Part shown: piece by piece, positions 1-11,486 of the stretch
How positions within the stretch are numbered: the first letter of the stretch is position 1
Layout: every line of letters starts with the position of its first letter
From: Methylobacterium bullatum
Lineage (GTDB): Bacteria > Pseudomonadota > Alphaproteobacteria > Rhizobiales > Beijerinckiaceae
Reading direction: 5' to 3'
Length of the DNA stretch: 64,000 nt
Assembly: GCA_902712845.1 (NCBI GenBank)
Contig: LR743504.1
Span: 4,624,001 to 4,688,000, forward strand
The notes under the pieces: generated by a model
Told to the model about the DNA's origin: nothing
The model's database searches: none
The model's input: the letters and a program-made list of their open reading frames with translations, nothing else
Position numbers and translations under genes: made by a program

Positions 1-185
1 ACGGTGGCGTCGTCGAGGACATGCGTCGCCCCGGAGGCGGCCTCGCGTACGCCCTTCTTGGGCCAGCCGTTCTTGGGGGCCACGAGGCGGAGTTCGGAGA
101 GGCCGAAATTGGCCATGGCGCGGGCGACCATGCCGATATTCTCGGCCAGCTGCGGTTCGACCAGGATGACGACGGGGGCGATCAT
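1..185 (-). CDS. TrmJ-like SpoU/TrmH-family RNA methyltransferase (5' end only)
   Basis: Only the first 61 codons are present; the gene runs off the left edge. The N-terminus opens MIAPVVILVEPQLAENIG and continues with VARAMANFGLSELRLVAP. This is the conserved opening of SpoU-type (SPOUT) 2'-O-ribose methyltransferases: the ENIG...RAMANFG segment binds RNA ribose and packs against the trefoil-knot core that binds SAM. The group with this opening includes TrmJ, which methylates position 32 of tRNA. The start is the ATG at 185. The C-terminal knot, needed to separate TrmJ from other TrmH-family members, is outside the window, so the exact substrate is not certain. Confidence 0.8.
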   Translation of the reverse strand, partial: MIAPVVILVEPQLAENIGMVARAMANFGLSELRLVAPKNGWPKKGVREAASGATHVLDDAT

Positions 186-338
186 CGTCGCCCTCTGCCA
201 TGGAGCGGGCCGGACGCAAAGCCCGTCACGACGACGATGTGTGGAGCCGCGGAGCGAAAGCCCGAGCCAGCGGAAGCGGGGGCGGTCGTTTCGAGCGTCG
301 GCGGATTTTCCCGCCGAAGTCGATCATCCAACCAGATG

Positions 339-454
339 ACCTCATCCTGAGGTGCCCTTTGCGAGAGCAAAGGGCCTCGAAGGAGACTTCCAGAGGCCAA
401 TGCGATCTCTGGAAGCCTCCTTCGAGGCCGCTACGCGGCACCTCAGGATGAGGT
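339..454. repeat. Nested palindromic repeat element with 18-bp terminal inverted repeats
   Basis: The ends are a perfect 18-bp inverted repeat, ACCTCATCCTGAGGTGCC at 339-356 and its reverse complement at 437-454. Inside is a long hairpin: GGCCTCGAAGGAG (373-385) pairs with 417-429, then CTTCCAGAG (387-395) pairs with 407-415 after one mismatch, leaving an 11-nt loop. A smaller hairpin, CCCTTTGC/GCAAAGGG around GAGA (355-374), overlaps it. No coding potential was recognised. It occupies most of the 300-bp gap between the TrmJ-like and Fae-like genes; 186-338 shows nothing else. It resembles a MITE or REP-type element. Confidence 0.8.
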
Positions 455-485
455 AAATCTTTGGAAATGCAACTCAAACAGGTTC

Positions 486-1034
486 TCAGATCTTACCGTC
501 GAGACCCATCTGGTAGTATTTGTGGATGATCTTGTCCTGGTTCTCCAGGAGCCAGTCGATCGAGGGCTCGTTGGTCATGGCCTTGCGGATCGCTTCCGTC
601 ATGCCTTTGCGCTGGATCTCGAACAGGGCCTTGTGGTCCACCGTTTCGGCCTCGATCACGCCGGGGCTGAGCCAGACCGAGCAGATGATGCCGAGATCGT
701 TGGCCTTTTCCTTGGGGATGTAGCCGAGGCGCACCGCGTCGAGGACGCCGTTGGCGATGGCGAACTGCACCGTGCCCATCAGGATGGAGGTGTATTTGCT
801 CTCCGTGACGCTGACCTTGGAGACGCAGAGCGTCACCGGCCGCACCATGATGTCGGTGTTCAGGAGCGCGAAGACGCGGGAATGACCCACCACCTGATCG
901 CCGGTGAGGGTGGCCAAGGCCGTGCCCACGGGACCGTCGAGCTCTCCGATGATGACCTCCGGCTCGGAGGCGGTGTTGGGCGGGCCGCCGGCGACCAGGG
1001 CCTCGCCGGCCCGCAGGATGATGCGTTCGCTCAT
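486..1034 (-). CDS. Formaldehyde-activating enzyme (Fae) family paralogue
   Basis: A 182-residue protein with the Fae fold signature: AGEALV near the N-terminus, VIIGELDGPVGTA, a central LLNTDIMVRPVTLCVSKVSV segment and a late IQRKGMTEAIRKA helix. True Fae condenses formaldehyde with tetrahydromethanopterin in methylotrophs. Aligned from memory with classical Fae, the histidine of the AHIDLIIG segment, proposed as general acid, falls on glutamate here (SEPEVIIG), and the C-terminus is longer. This is therefore a divergent paralogue (Fae2/Fae3 type) whose Fae activity is doubtful. The start at 1034 is chosen over in-frame ATGs at 1040 and 1082 because AGAAGGA lies about 7 nt upstream. It is divergent from icd across about 200 bp. 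Confidence 0.85.
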   Translation of the reverse strand: MSERIILRAGEALVAGGPPNTASEPEVIIGELDGPVGTALATLTGDQVVGHSRVFALLNTDIMVRPVTLCVSKVSVTESKYTSILMGTVQFAIANGVLDAVRLGYIPKEKANDLGIICSVWLSPGVIEAETVDHKALFEIQRKGMTEAIRKAMTNEPSIDWLLENQDKIIHKYYQMGLDGKI

Positions 1035-1239
1035 GGACATGTCCTTCTCGATGTCGGAATGGCCCGCACATTCCCGCCCCATCGCCGGATGTCCAGGGGG
1101 ATCGGCGAATTTCGAGCCCGCCGACGCCCCGCGCGATCTGTAAGGGGCACGGCTTTCGCGTCCTGTTGCAGCGCGCTATGACCGCCGCAGCGGGAGCGCG
1201 GCCGGCCCCGGCCGCGTGATGAGAAAGGTTCTGAGGATC

Positions 1240-2451
1240 ATGTCGAAGATCAAGGTGGCGAACCCGGTCGTCGAACTCGACGGCGACGAGATGACCCGGA
1301 TCATCTGGAGCGAGATCAAGAACAAGCTCATCCACCCCTATCTCGACCTCGACCTCGACTATTACGACCTCGGCGTCGAGCACCGCGACGAGACGAACGA
1401 CAAGGTCACCGTCGATGCGGCCGAGGCGATCAAGCGCCACGGCGTCGGCGTGAAATGCGCCACCATCACCCCCGACGAGCAGCGGGTGGAGGAGTTCAAG
1501 CTGAAGGAGATGTGGCGTTCGCCCAACGGCACGATCCGCAACATCCTCGGCGGCGTGATCTTCCGCGAGCCGATCATCTGCAAGAACGTGCCGCGCCTCG
1601 TGCCGGGCTGGACCCAGCCCTTCGTCATCGGCCGCCACGCCTACGGCGACCAGTATCGCGCCACCGACTTCAAGGTGCCCGGCAAGGGCCGCCTGACCAT
1701 CAAGTTCGAGGGCGACGACGGCACGATCATCGAGAAGGAAGTGTTCAAGTTCCCGGCCGCCGGCGTCGCGATGTCGATGTACAATCTCGACGAGTCGATC
1801 CGCGACTTCGCCCGCGCCTCACTGAATTACGGCCTCGCCCGCAAGTACCCGGTCTACCTCTCGACCAAGAACACCATCCTCAAGGCCTATGACGGCCGCT
1901 TCAAGGACCTGTTCCAGGAAGTGTTCGACGCCGAGTTCAAGGCGAAGTTCCAGGCGCTCGGCATCACCTACGAGCACCGCCTCATCGACGACATGGTGGC
2001 CTCCTGTCTGAAGTGGTCCGGCGGCTACGTCTGGGCCTGTAAGAACTACGACGGCGACGTGCAGTCGGACACCGCCGCGCAGGGCTTCGGCTCGCTCGGC
2101 CTGATGACCTCGGTGCTGATGACGCCGGACGGCCAGACCGTCGAGGCCGAGGCCGCGCACGGCACGGTGACGCGCCATTACCGCGAGCATCAGAAGGGCA
2201 AGGAGACCTCCACCAACTCCATCGCGTCGATCTTCGCCTGGAGCCGTGGTCTCGCCCACCGCGCCAAGCTCGACGACAACGCCGATCTGGCCAAGTTCGC
2301 CAACACGCTGGAGAAGGTCTGCGTCGACACGGTGGAAGCCGGCTTTATGACCAAGGATCTGGCCCTTCTGGTGGGCCCCGATCAGCGCTGGCTCTCCACC
2401 ACCGGCTTCCTCGACAAGGTCGACGCGAACCTGAAGACCGCCATGGCCTAA
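1240..2451 (+). CDS. icd: NADP-dependent isocitrate dehydrogenase
   Basis: A 403-residue enzyme that decarboxylates isocitrate to 2-oxoglutarate in the TCA cycle. It is the eukaryote-like type II form usual in alphaproteobacteria. Visible signatures are the N-terminal VVELDGDEMTRIIW, the substrate loop SPNGTIRNILGG, the metal-ligand region YDGDVQSDTAAQGFGSLGLMTS and the coenzyme segment EAEAAHGTVTRHYREHQKGKETSTNS. The ATG at 1240 gives the conserved start MSKIKVANPVVELDGDEMTR; GTG 1216 and ATG 1219 are in frame and would add eight or seven residues. No partner gene is cotranscribed downstream, where a repeat cluster follows directly. Confidence 0.96.
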   Translation: MSKIKVANPVVELDGDEMTRIIWSEIKNKLIHPYLDLDLDYYDLGVEHRDETNDKVTVDAAEAIKRHGVGVKCATITPDEQRVEEFKLKEMWRSPNGTIRNILGGVIFREPIICKNVPRLVPGWTQPFVIGRHAYGDQYRATDFKVPGKGRLTIKFEGDDGTIIEKEVFKFPAAGVAMSMYNLDESIRDFARASLNYGLARKYPVYLSTKNTILKAYDGRFKDLFQEVFDAEFKAKFQALGITYEHRLIDDMVASCLKWSGGYVWACKNYDGDVQSDTAAQGFGSLGLMTSVLMTPDGQTVEAEAAHGTVTRHYREHQKGKETSTNSIASIFAWSRGLAHRAKLDDNADLAKFANTLEKVCVDTVEAGFMTKDLALLVGPDQRWLSTTGFLDKVDANLKTAMA

Positions 2452-2471
2452 GGGCGGGGCTCGGGTTACCC

Positions 2472-2935
2472 ACTCTCCCCGCCCGGCGGGGAGAGGACGT
2501 CGTCCTCCCCTTGTCGGGGGGCGACGTGAGCCCGGCAGGGCGAGGGTGAGGGGGTGATTCCGGGTGGGGCTCCTTCGGCCAAGCCCCCTCACCCCCGGCT
2601 GCCGCCTCGCCGCGCCGACGACGGGGTCGTCGCGGCCCTCTCCCCGCGTGCGGGGAGAGGGGATTAGCGCCGCCGGCAGGCCCGTTAGCTGACGGGGACG
2701 CCCTGATACCGGACGATGCGTGGGTTCCCCCTCTCCCCGCCGGGCGGGGAGAGGACGTCGTCCTCCCCTTGTCAGGAGGCGACGTAAGCCCGGCAGGGCG
2801 AGGGTGAGGGGGTGATTCCGGATTTGGCTCCTTCGGGCGAGCCTCCTTCGGACGTGCCCCCTCACCCCCGGCTGCCGCCTCGCTGCGCCGACGACGGGGT
2901 CGTCGCGGCTCTCTCCCCGCTAAGCGGGAGAGGGG
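2472..2935. repeat. Two tandem copies of a GC-rich composite inverted repeat
   Basis: This fills the 500-bp gap after icd. Copy one (about 2472-2663) and copy two (about 2727-2935) share the same order of modules: a CTCTCCCCGCC..GGCGGGGAGAG hairpin, GACGTCGTCCTCCCCTTGTC, GGCAGGGCGAGGGTGAGGGG, CCCCCTCACCCCCGGCTGCC, a GCCGACGACGG...GTCGTCGCGG segment and a final CCGC...GCGG hairpin. The CCCTCACCC and GGGTGAGGG modules are complementary, so each copy can fold on itself. The same core recurs at 30446-30523. No gene was recognised in it. Confidence 0.8.
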
Positions 2936-2955
2936 AATGCGCGGTCATCGCCCCG

Positions 2956-3279
2956 TCAGGATGAGGGCCTTGCCGCTTCGGCGTTGCGCTTGCGGGTCGC
3001 GGCGGCTTTCTTCGCGGAGGCGGAGCGCTGCTCGGCGGTGCGGGAGGCCGAGGCCTTTCCACCGGCGGTCCCGCCCTTGTGGTCCGCCGGATGGGAGCTC
3101 GACTTGCCCCGCCCCGATCCGCCCGGATGCTTGCCGCCGCCATCGTCCTTGTTGACGGTCGCCCAGGCCCGGGCCTCGGCTTCCTTCTCCGGCACGCCGC
3201 GCTCCTCGTAGGATTCCGCGATGTGCTCGGCCTTGCGGATCTGCTTGTCGGTGTATTTCGACTTGTCACCCTGTGGCAT
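2956..3279 (-). CDS. Small basic KGG-type protein (plasmid-stabilisation-like)
   Basis: A 107-residue, strongly basic and hydrophilic protein. It starts MPQGDKSKYTDKQIRKAEHI, followed by AESYEERGVPEKEAEARAWATVNK, then a Gly/Lys/Ser-rich low-complexity part with DHKGG and a Lys/Arg/Ala-rich tail. Proteins of this form are common in Hyphomicrobiales and are usually labelled 'plasmid stabilization protein', although the experimental role is unclear. The lysine/alanine-rich tail suggests nucleic-acid binding (inference). The ATG at 3279 gives the conserved MPxGDKSKYT start; the longer in-frame extension to 3318 is Arg-rich and unlikely. It lies directly downstream of the four-hairpin element. Confidence 0.7.
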   Translation of the reverse strand: MPQGDKSKYTDKQIRKAEHIAESYEERGVPEKEAEARAWATVNKDDGGGKHPGGSGRGKSSSHPADHKGGTAGGKASASRTAEQRSASAKKAAATRKRNAEAARPSS

Positions 3280-3316
3280 GGCGAGTTTCCCGTATCGGGC
3301 CCCTCGCCGCCGCCTC

Positions 3317-3433
3317 ATACCAGCCTTCGATGAGTCTGACTCATCGAAGGCTGCCCGCGCGACTGCGCGGCGGCGGTCGTCCGCCGAACCTTACTGACCC
3401 TGACCTATGGGTCAGGGTCAGTAAGACTTGGTA

Positions 3434-3434
<1 letters not shown>
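3317..3434. repeat. Element of four consecutive perfect hairpins bounded by ATACCA/TGGTAT
   Basis: Four perfect stem-loops follow one another with almost no spacer: 3322-3352 (AGCCTTCGATGAGTC arms, 1-nt centre), 3355-3370 (CCGCGC-GACT-GCGCGG), 3371-3386 (CGGCGG-TCGT-CCGCCG) and 3390-3425 (CTTACTGACCCTGACC arms around TATG). The whole is enclosed by a 6-bp terminal inverted repeat, ATACCA (3317-3322) and TGGTAT (3429-3434). The right end touches the TGA stop of the LOV kinase gene. The left end lies 38 bp before the start of the KGG-type gene, which reads in the same direction. It may act as a terminator or be a small mobile element. Confidence 0.85.
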
Positions 3435-5074
<1,640 letters not shown>

Positions 5075-5268
5075 CTGTCGATTGTCGTGCCAGGGAATGA
5101 ATATGGGTCGGAAATACCCAACGGCTGGCGCATCGTTCGTTTCCCTTGACGAATCCCGCGATGACGACGCAGGCGCCCACGTCGTCATCGATCGCAACGG
5201 CCTGGAGTCGCGCCCGACCGGCTGGGTCGGGACGCATCTCCAGGCGTTTGCTCCGCTGCGCTCACTGT

Positions 5269-5293
5269 CGCCGAAGTGGCATCCACTTCGGCG
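5269..5293 (-). terminator. Perfect 11-bp hairpin downstream of glgX
   Basis: CGCCGAAGTGG (5269-5279) and its reverse complement (5283-5293) flank a 3-nt CAT centre. It lies 9 bp beyond the glgX stop codon, where a terminator is expected. There is no T-run after the stem on the minus strand, so it may act in mRNA stabilisation or factor-dependent termination instead. Confidence 0.5.
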
Positions 5294-5302
5294 GAGCGTG
5301 CT

Positions 5303-7579
<2,277 letters not shown>

Positions 7580-7775
7580 GATCACTCCAGGGGGGGCTCG
7601 CTGCCTGAGGCGGAGCCCGACGGCATGAATTCTGCCGAGTGAACGTTCATGCTTGACCGTAAGGTCCGCCGGCGCGGAAACTTTTTGCGGTGCGAGAGGC
7701 ACATTCGCGTCAATGCCGTACTATGGTCGGGTCGCTTTGCCGCGCTCGACATCGTTGCCGTTCTGGAGCCAGCCC

Positions 7776-8546
7776 ATGCCCGACAGATCTTCCGTTTTGC
7801 AGACCGTCGCCGACCGGCACGGCGTCAGCGTCGATGCCGTGCGCCATCTCATGCGCGCGCTGGAAGCGGGCAATGGGACCATGGCCCAGTTCAACCATCC
7901 CGAACTCGGAGGGTTCGGCCAATGGTCGTCCGGCGGCATGACCATGATCGGCAACATGTTCGACGCCAATCTCAAGTCGCGCGTGGCGGCGATCTGCTCG
8001 GATCTCGCCCAATCCCTGCCCCCCGGCGGCTGGGACGACGGCTCGGCTTCCGCGACCTGGTGGCCCGCCGAACTCGGCCGACCGGCAACCTCCGGCTCGC
8101 AGAACGGCATGCGCTACGCCTATTTCCCGGATAGCCGGCTGCTCGCGGTGGAAACGGCGGGAACGCTCGTCCTCTACGATACCGGGCATTACGACATTTC
8201 CGGCGTCTCGCAGCAGCAGGGCGATACCCAGAGCCTCCGCTTCAGCGGCCGCAACGGTTACGTCGACCTCGAATCGCTCCAGCGGGTCAGCGTGGCCCCC
8301 ACGCCGGAACGCTCCCTCGAACCGAAGCCGTTCCACCCCGACCCGATCGCGGGCCCTATCCGCACCGAAGTCCGCCCGCGTGAAGACCGCCCGCGTCCGT
8401 CCCCGGATCCGGACTTCCACCAGACCGGAGCCCCCTCGGGCGACGTCATCTCGACCCTCGAGCGCCTGTCCGAACTCCATCGCAAGGGCGTGCTCACCGA
8501 GGCGGAGTTTTCGTCGAAGAAGGCCGAACTTCTGGCGCGGTTGTAG
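7776..8546 (+). CDS. SHOCT-domain protein of unknown function
   Basis: A 256-residue soluble protein. The N-terminal two thirds starts MPDRSSVLQTVADRHGVSVDAV and includes FNHPELGGFGQWSSGGMTMIGNMFD; it matches no named family that I recognise. A Pro/Arg-rich linker (about 195-220) leads to a C-terminal SHOCT motif, DVISTLERLSELHRKGVLTE followed by AEFSSKKAELLARL, a short helical oligomerisation element often found at protein ends. The start at 7776 has CTGGAG 7 nt upstream; upstream in-frame starts add a poorly conserved Arg/Ser-rich stretch. It is convergent with the epimerase gene. Confidence 0.75.
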   Translation: MPDRSSVLQTVADRHGVSVDAVRHLMRALEAGNGTMAQFNHPELGGFGQWSSGGMTMIGNMFDANLKSRVAAICSDLAQSLPPGGWDDGSASATWWPAELGRPATSGSQNGMRYAYFPDSRLLAVETAGTLVLYDTGHYDISGVSQQQGDTQSLRFSGRNGYVDLESLQRVSVAPTPERSLEPKPFHPDPIAGPIRTEVRPREDRPRPSPDPDFHQTGAPSGDVISTLERLSELHRKGVLTEAEFSSKKAELLARL

Positions 8547-8651
8547 AGGGTTTCGTCTGCCTGGACGGGTCTGCCCCGGGAGACCTTTTCAGGCTCGCGG
8601 GGTGGCTCAGGGTATCAGAACGGAATGGGAGGCCGCCGTCGCGAGATTCGC

Positions 8652-9524
8652 TTAAGCGCCGCCGACGCCCGAGCGGCGGCGCGCGTCGGCGATCAACTGG
8701 GCAATTCCGTCGTCGAGATCCATCCGAGCGGTCCAGCCCAGATCTCGCAGGACGGAGGTATCGGCCACCATTTCCGGCGGCTCTCCCGCGCGGGGAGGAA
8801 GCGACCGCTGCCACGGCCGATCGAAGCCGCTCGCCCGGATGGCGCGCTCGATGAAGTCACCGAGCGGCACCGCGACACCGGACCCCAGGGGCACATCCTG
8901 CCATGAGGGAAGCTGCCCGCGTGCATCGATCAGGGCGAGGATGGCCGAAACGGCATCGTCCACATGAACGAAATCGCGGCGTTGCGTTGCCGGCGTGGTC
9001 ACGAGCGGCTTCAGGTTCTCGACGAGTTGCAGGGCGAGACCTGGAACGAACTTGTCCGGATCGTCCCCCGGACCGTAGATCATCTGCAATTCCGCATTCG
9101 CCACATGCGCACCGGTTCGACCCTGCGTGACGAGAAGGCGGGCGAGATCGACGAAGTGGCGTTTGGTCAGCGCATAGAGGTTCACCGTTGGCGGCAGGGT
9201 CGTCGCGGTGTTGATGAACAGCGTTCCGGCACCCATCGCCTCGAGCAGCGCTATGCTCAACGTCACGTTGGCATCCACCATCGTCGCCGCGCTCTCGCCC
9301 CGCCGTCCCTGAGCGGCGGCGAGGTGGATCAGCACGTCGGGCGCGATCGCGCCCACATGGCGTGCCGCCTCGTCCGCACCGGAGAAGCGGACGATCGAGG
9401 CCCCGCCCGATTCGAGCACCGAGGAAGGACGGGCCAGGAGGGCGACGTCGTCACCCCGCGCCACGAGGGCGGCGGTGACTCTCCTGCCCAGGAAGCCGGA
9501 CGCTCCGGTTATCGCTACCCGCAC
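8652..9524 (-). CDS. NAD(P)-dependent epimerase/dehydratase-family sugar reductase
   Basis: A 290-residue extended short-chain dehydrogenase. The Rossmann motif GASGFLG is at the N-terminus, VLIHLAAAQG follows the nucleotide fold, and the catalytic pair is YALTK (YxxxK). It is the last gene of a leftward operon after rfbF and rfbG, so it probably reduces or epimerises the CDP-4-keto-6-deoxyglucose they make, by analogy with CDP-abequose/paratose synthases. That role is an inference from position. The start is GTG at 9524, with GAGGAGG about 8 nt upstream. Confidence 0.8.
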   Translation of the reverse strand: MRVAITGASGFLGRRVTAALVARGDDVALLARPSSVLESGGASIVRFSGADEAARHVGAIAPDVLIHLAAAQGRRGESAATMVDANVTLSIALLEAMGAGTLFINTATTLPPTVNLYALTKRHFVDLARLLVTQGRTGAHVANAELQMIYGPGDDPDKFVPGLALQLVENLKPLVTTPATQRRDFVHVDDAVSAILALIDARGQLPSWQDVPLGSGVAVPLGDFIERAIRASGFDRPWQRSLPPRAGEPPEMVADTSVLRDLGWTARMDLDDGIAQLIADARRRSGVGGA

Positions 9525-9566
9525 CGTGCCGGCCTCCTCGTCATGTCCAATCGGAGCCGCACCGCG

Positions 9567-10670
9567 TTACGGGCGCGCGGCCATATCGGCCAGGAACAGG
9601 TCGATCTCAGCCTCGCTCAAGGCACCCACGGGTTCACCCGCGAGCCGACGCTGCGACCAGTCGACGATCCGCTCCAGGGTCCGGTCGAGGCGCCATGTGG
9701 GCCGCCAGCCGAGCCGTTGGCGCGCCTTCGAGCAATCCAGCGACAGGGCATGCGCCTCGTGGACATGCCCGTCCTTGTCCAGCTCCCATCGCGCCGTGCC
9801 GCCATACAGCTTCACCATCCGGTCGACGATGTAGCCGACCGGGCGGATGTCGTCCCCGTCACAGGCGAAGTTCCAGCCTTCGGCCCATTCATGGCCGTCC
9901 TCGTACAGGTGCTCGGCGATGCGGAGATAGGCACCGATCGGTTCGAGCACGTGCTGCCACGGCCGGGTCGCGCCCGGATTGCGGATCACGGCGGGCTTGT
10001 CCGCCTCGAAGGCCCGCAGGATATCGGGGACCAGGCGATCCTCCGCCCAGTCGCCGCCGCCGATGACGTTGCCTGCGCGCACTGAGGCGACCCGGGCCGA
10101 TTCCGGCGTCGAGAAGAACGATTTGCGCCACGATGCGATGACGATCTCGCACGCGCCCTTGCTGCTGCTGTAGGGATCGTGACCGCCCATCGGGTCGTTC
10201 TCGCGATAGCCCCAGGGCCATTCGCGGTTCTCGTAGCACTTGTCGCTGGTGACCGAGACGACCGCCTTCACCGAAGGCGTGGCGCGGACGGCCTCCAGCA
10301 CATGGATCGTGCCCATGACGTTGGTGGCGTAGGTTTCGGCCGGCTCACGATAGGACAAGCGCACCAGGGGCTGGGCCGCCAAGTGAAGCACGATCTCAGG
10401 TTGCGCTTCCGCGATCAGGCGCTTGACGAGTTCGGCGTCACGGATGTCGCCGATATGCGATGTCATGCGCCTGGCGATCTCCGCCTCCTCGAACAGGCTT
10501 GGCTGCGTCGGGGGCGCCAGGGACAGGCCGGTGACCTCGGCTCCCCAGCGGGTGAGCCACAGGGACAGCCAGGCGCCCTTGAAGCCGGTGTGGCCGGTGA
10601 CGAAGACACGCTTGCCGCGCCACCATGCGGCCCCACCGCGTTCGGATGCGGCGCTGGTTACGGCGCTCAT
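9567..10670 (-). CDS. rfbG: CDP-glucose 4,6-dehydratase
   Basis: A 367-residue SDR enzyme converting CDP-glucose to CDP-4-keto-6-deoxyglucose. It shows GHTGFKGAWL (NAD-binding glycine motif in the form typical of RfbG), VLHLAAQPLVRLSYREP, SVTSDKCYENREWPWGYREN and the catalytic DPYSSSKGACE (YxxxK). The ATG at 10670 overlaps the rfbF stop by 3 nt, so the two genes are translationally coupled. It supplies the precursor for deoxysugars in LPS or exopolysaccharide. Confidence 0.93.
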   Translation of the reverse strand: MSAVTSAASERGGAAWWRGKRVFVTGHTGFKGAWLSLWLTRWGAEVTGLSLAPPTQPSLFEEAEIARRMTSHIGDIRDAELVKRLIAEAQPEIVLHLAAQPLVRLSYREPAETYATNVMGTIHVLEAVRATPSVKAVVSVTSDKCYENREWPWGYRENDPMGGHDPYSSSKGACEIVIASWRKSFFSTPESARVASVRAGNVIGGGDWAEDRLVPDILRAFEADKPAVIRNPGATRPWQHVLEPIGAYLRIAEHLYEDGHEWAEGWNFACDGDDIRPVGYIVDRMVKLYGGTARWELDKDGHVHEAHALSLDCSKARQRLGWRPTWRLDRTLERIVDWSQRRLAGEPVGALSEAEIDLFLADMAARP

Positions 10671-11440
10671 GCCCACACCTTCCAAGGAGCCTTGCCGGAC
10701 GCCCACAGGCCCTCGAGCATGTGCTTGTCGCGGAGTGTATCCATCGGCTGCCAGAACCCGCGATGTTCGTAGGCCATCAGTTCCCCGTCGCTGGCGAGGC
10801 CGCGCAACGGCTCCTGCTCCCAGACGGTGAGGTCATCGGCAATGCGCTCGATGACCTTGGGCGACAGCACGAAGAAGCCGCCGTTGATCATCGATCCGTC
10901 GCCCTTGGGCTTCTCCTCGAAATTCGTGACCACCTTGTCGTGGATGCCCAGGGCACCGAACCGACCCGGCGGATAAGCGGCGGTGAGGGTGGCCTGCCGG
11001 CCATGCTCGCGATGGAAGGCGAGGCTGGCGGTGATGTCCACGTCGCCCAACCCGTCGCCGTAGGTGAAGAAAAATTCCTTCTCGTCGCGGACATGGTCCG
11101 CCGTCCGCAGCAACCGGCCGCCCGTCATCGATTCCTCGCCGGTATCGACCAAGGTCACGCGCCACGGCTCGGCCCAGCGGCGATGGAACACCATCTCGCC
11201 GCTCGATAGGTCGATGGTCATGTCGGAATTGTGGAGCGCATAGTTGGCGAAGTATTCCTTGATCACGTAGCCCTTATAGCCACAGCAGATCACGAAATCG
11301 TTCACGCCATGAGCGGCATAGATCTTCATGACATGCCACAGGATCGGCCGGCCACCGATCTCCACCATGGGCTTCGGCTTCACCGATGTTTCTTCACTGA
11401 GACGGGTGCCGAGCCCGCCCGCAAGAATGATCGCCTTCAT
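10667..11440 (-). CDS. rfbF: Glucose-1-phosphate cytidylyltransferase
   Basis: A 257-residue nucleotidyltransferase forming CDP-glucose from CTP and glucose-1-phosphate. The signature LAGGLGTRLSEETSVKPKPM opens the protein and contains the CTP-binding loop. Other family marks are FFFTYGDGLGDVD (metal-binding Asp), GGFFVLSPKV and a C-terminal FWQPMDTLRDKHMLE. The ATG at 11440 has GAGGAG 6 nt upstream; an in-frame GTG two codons earlier is possible. First enzyme of the CDP-deoxysugar branch, coupled to rfbG. Confidence 0.95.
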   Translation of the reverse strand: MKAIILAGGLGTRLSEETSVKPKPMVEIGGRPILWHVMKIYAAHGVNDFVICCGYKGYVIKEYFANYALHNSDMTIDLSSGEMVFHRRWAEPWRVTLVDTGEESMTGGRLLRTADHVRDEKEFFFTYGDGLGDVDITASLAFHREHGRQATLTAAYPPGRFGALGIHDKVVTNFEEKPKGDGSMINGGFFVLSPKVIERIADDLTVWEQEPLRGLASDGELMAYEHRGFWQPMDTLRDKHMLEGLWASGKAPWKVWA

Positions 11441-11486
11441 AGTCACTCCTCAAAATATGTCTGAACAGAAAGGTTATTGAGCGATA

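Noticed and set aside
493..1638. Minus-strand open frame spanning the Fae-like gene and the start of icd
   Set aside because: It overlaps both genes in another frame and is His/Asp/Arg-rich; icd and the Fae-like protein explain the region.
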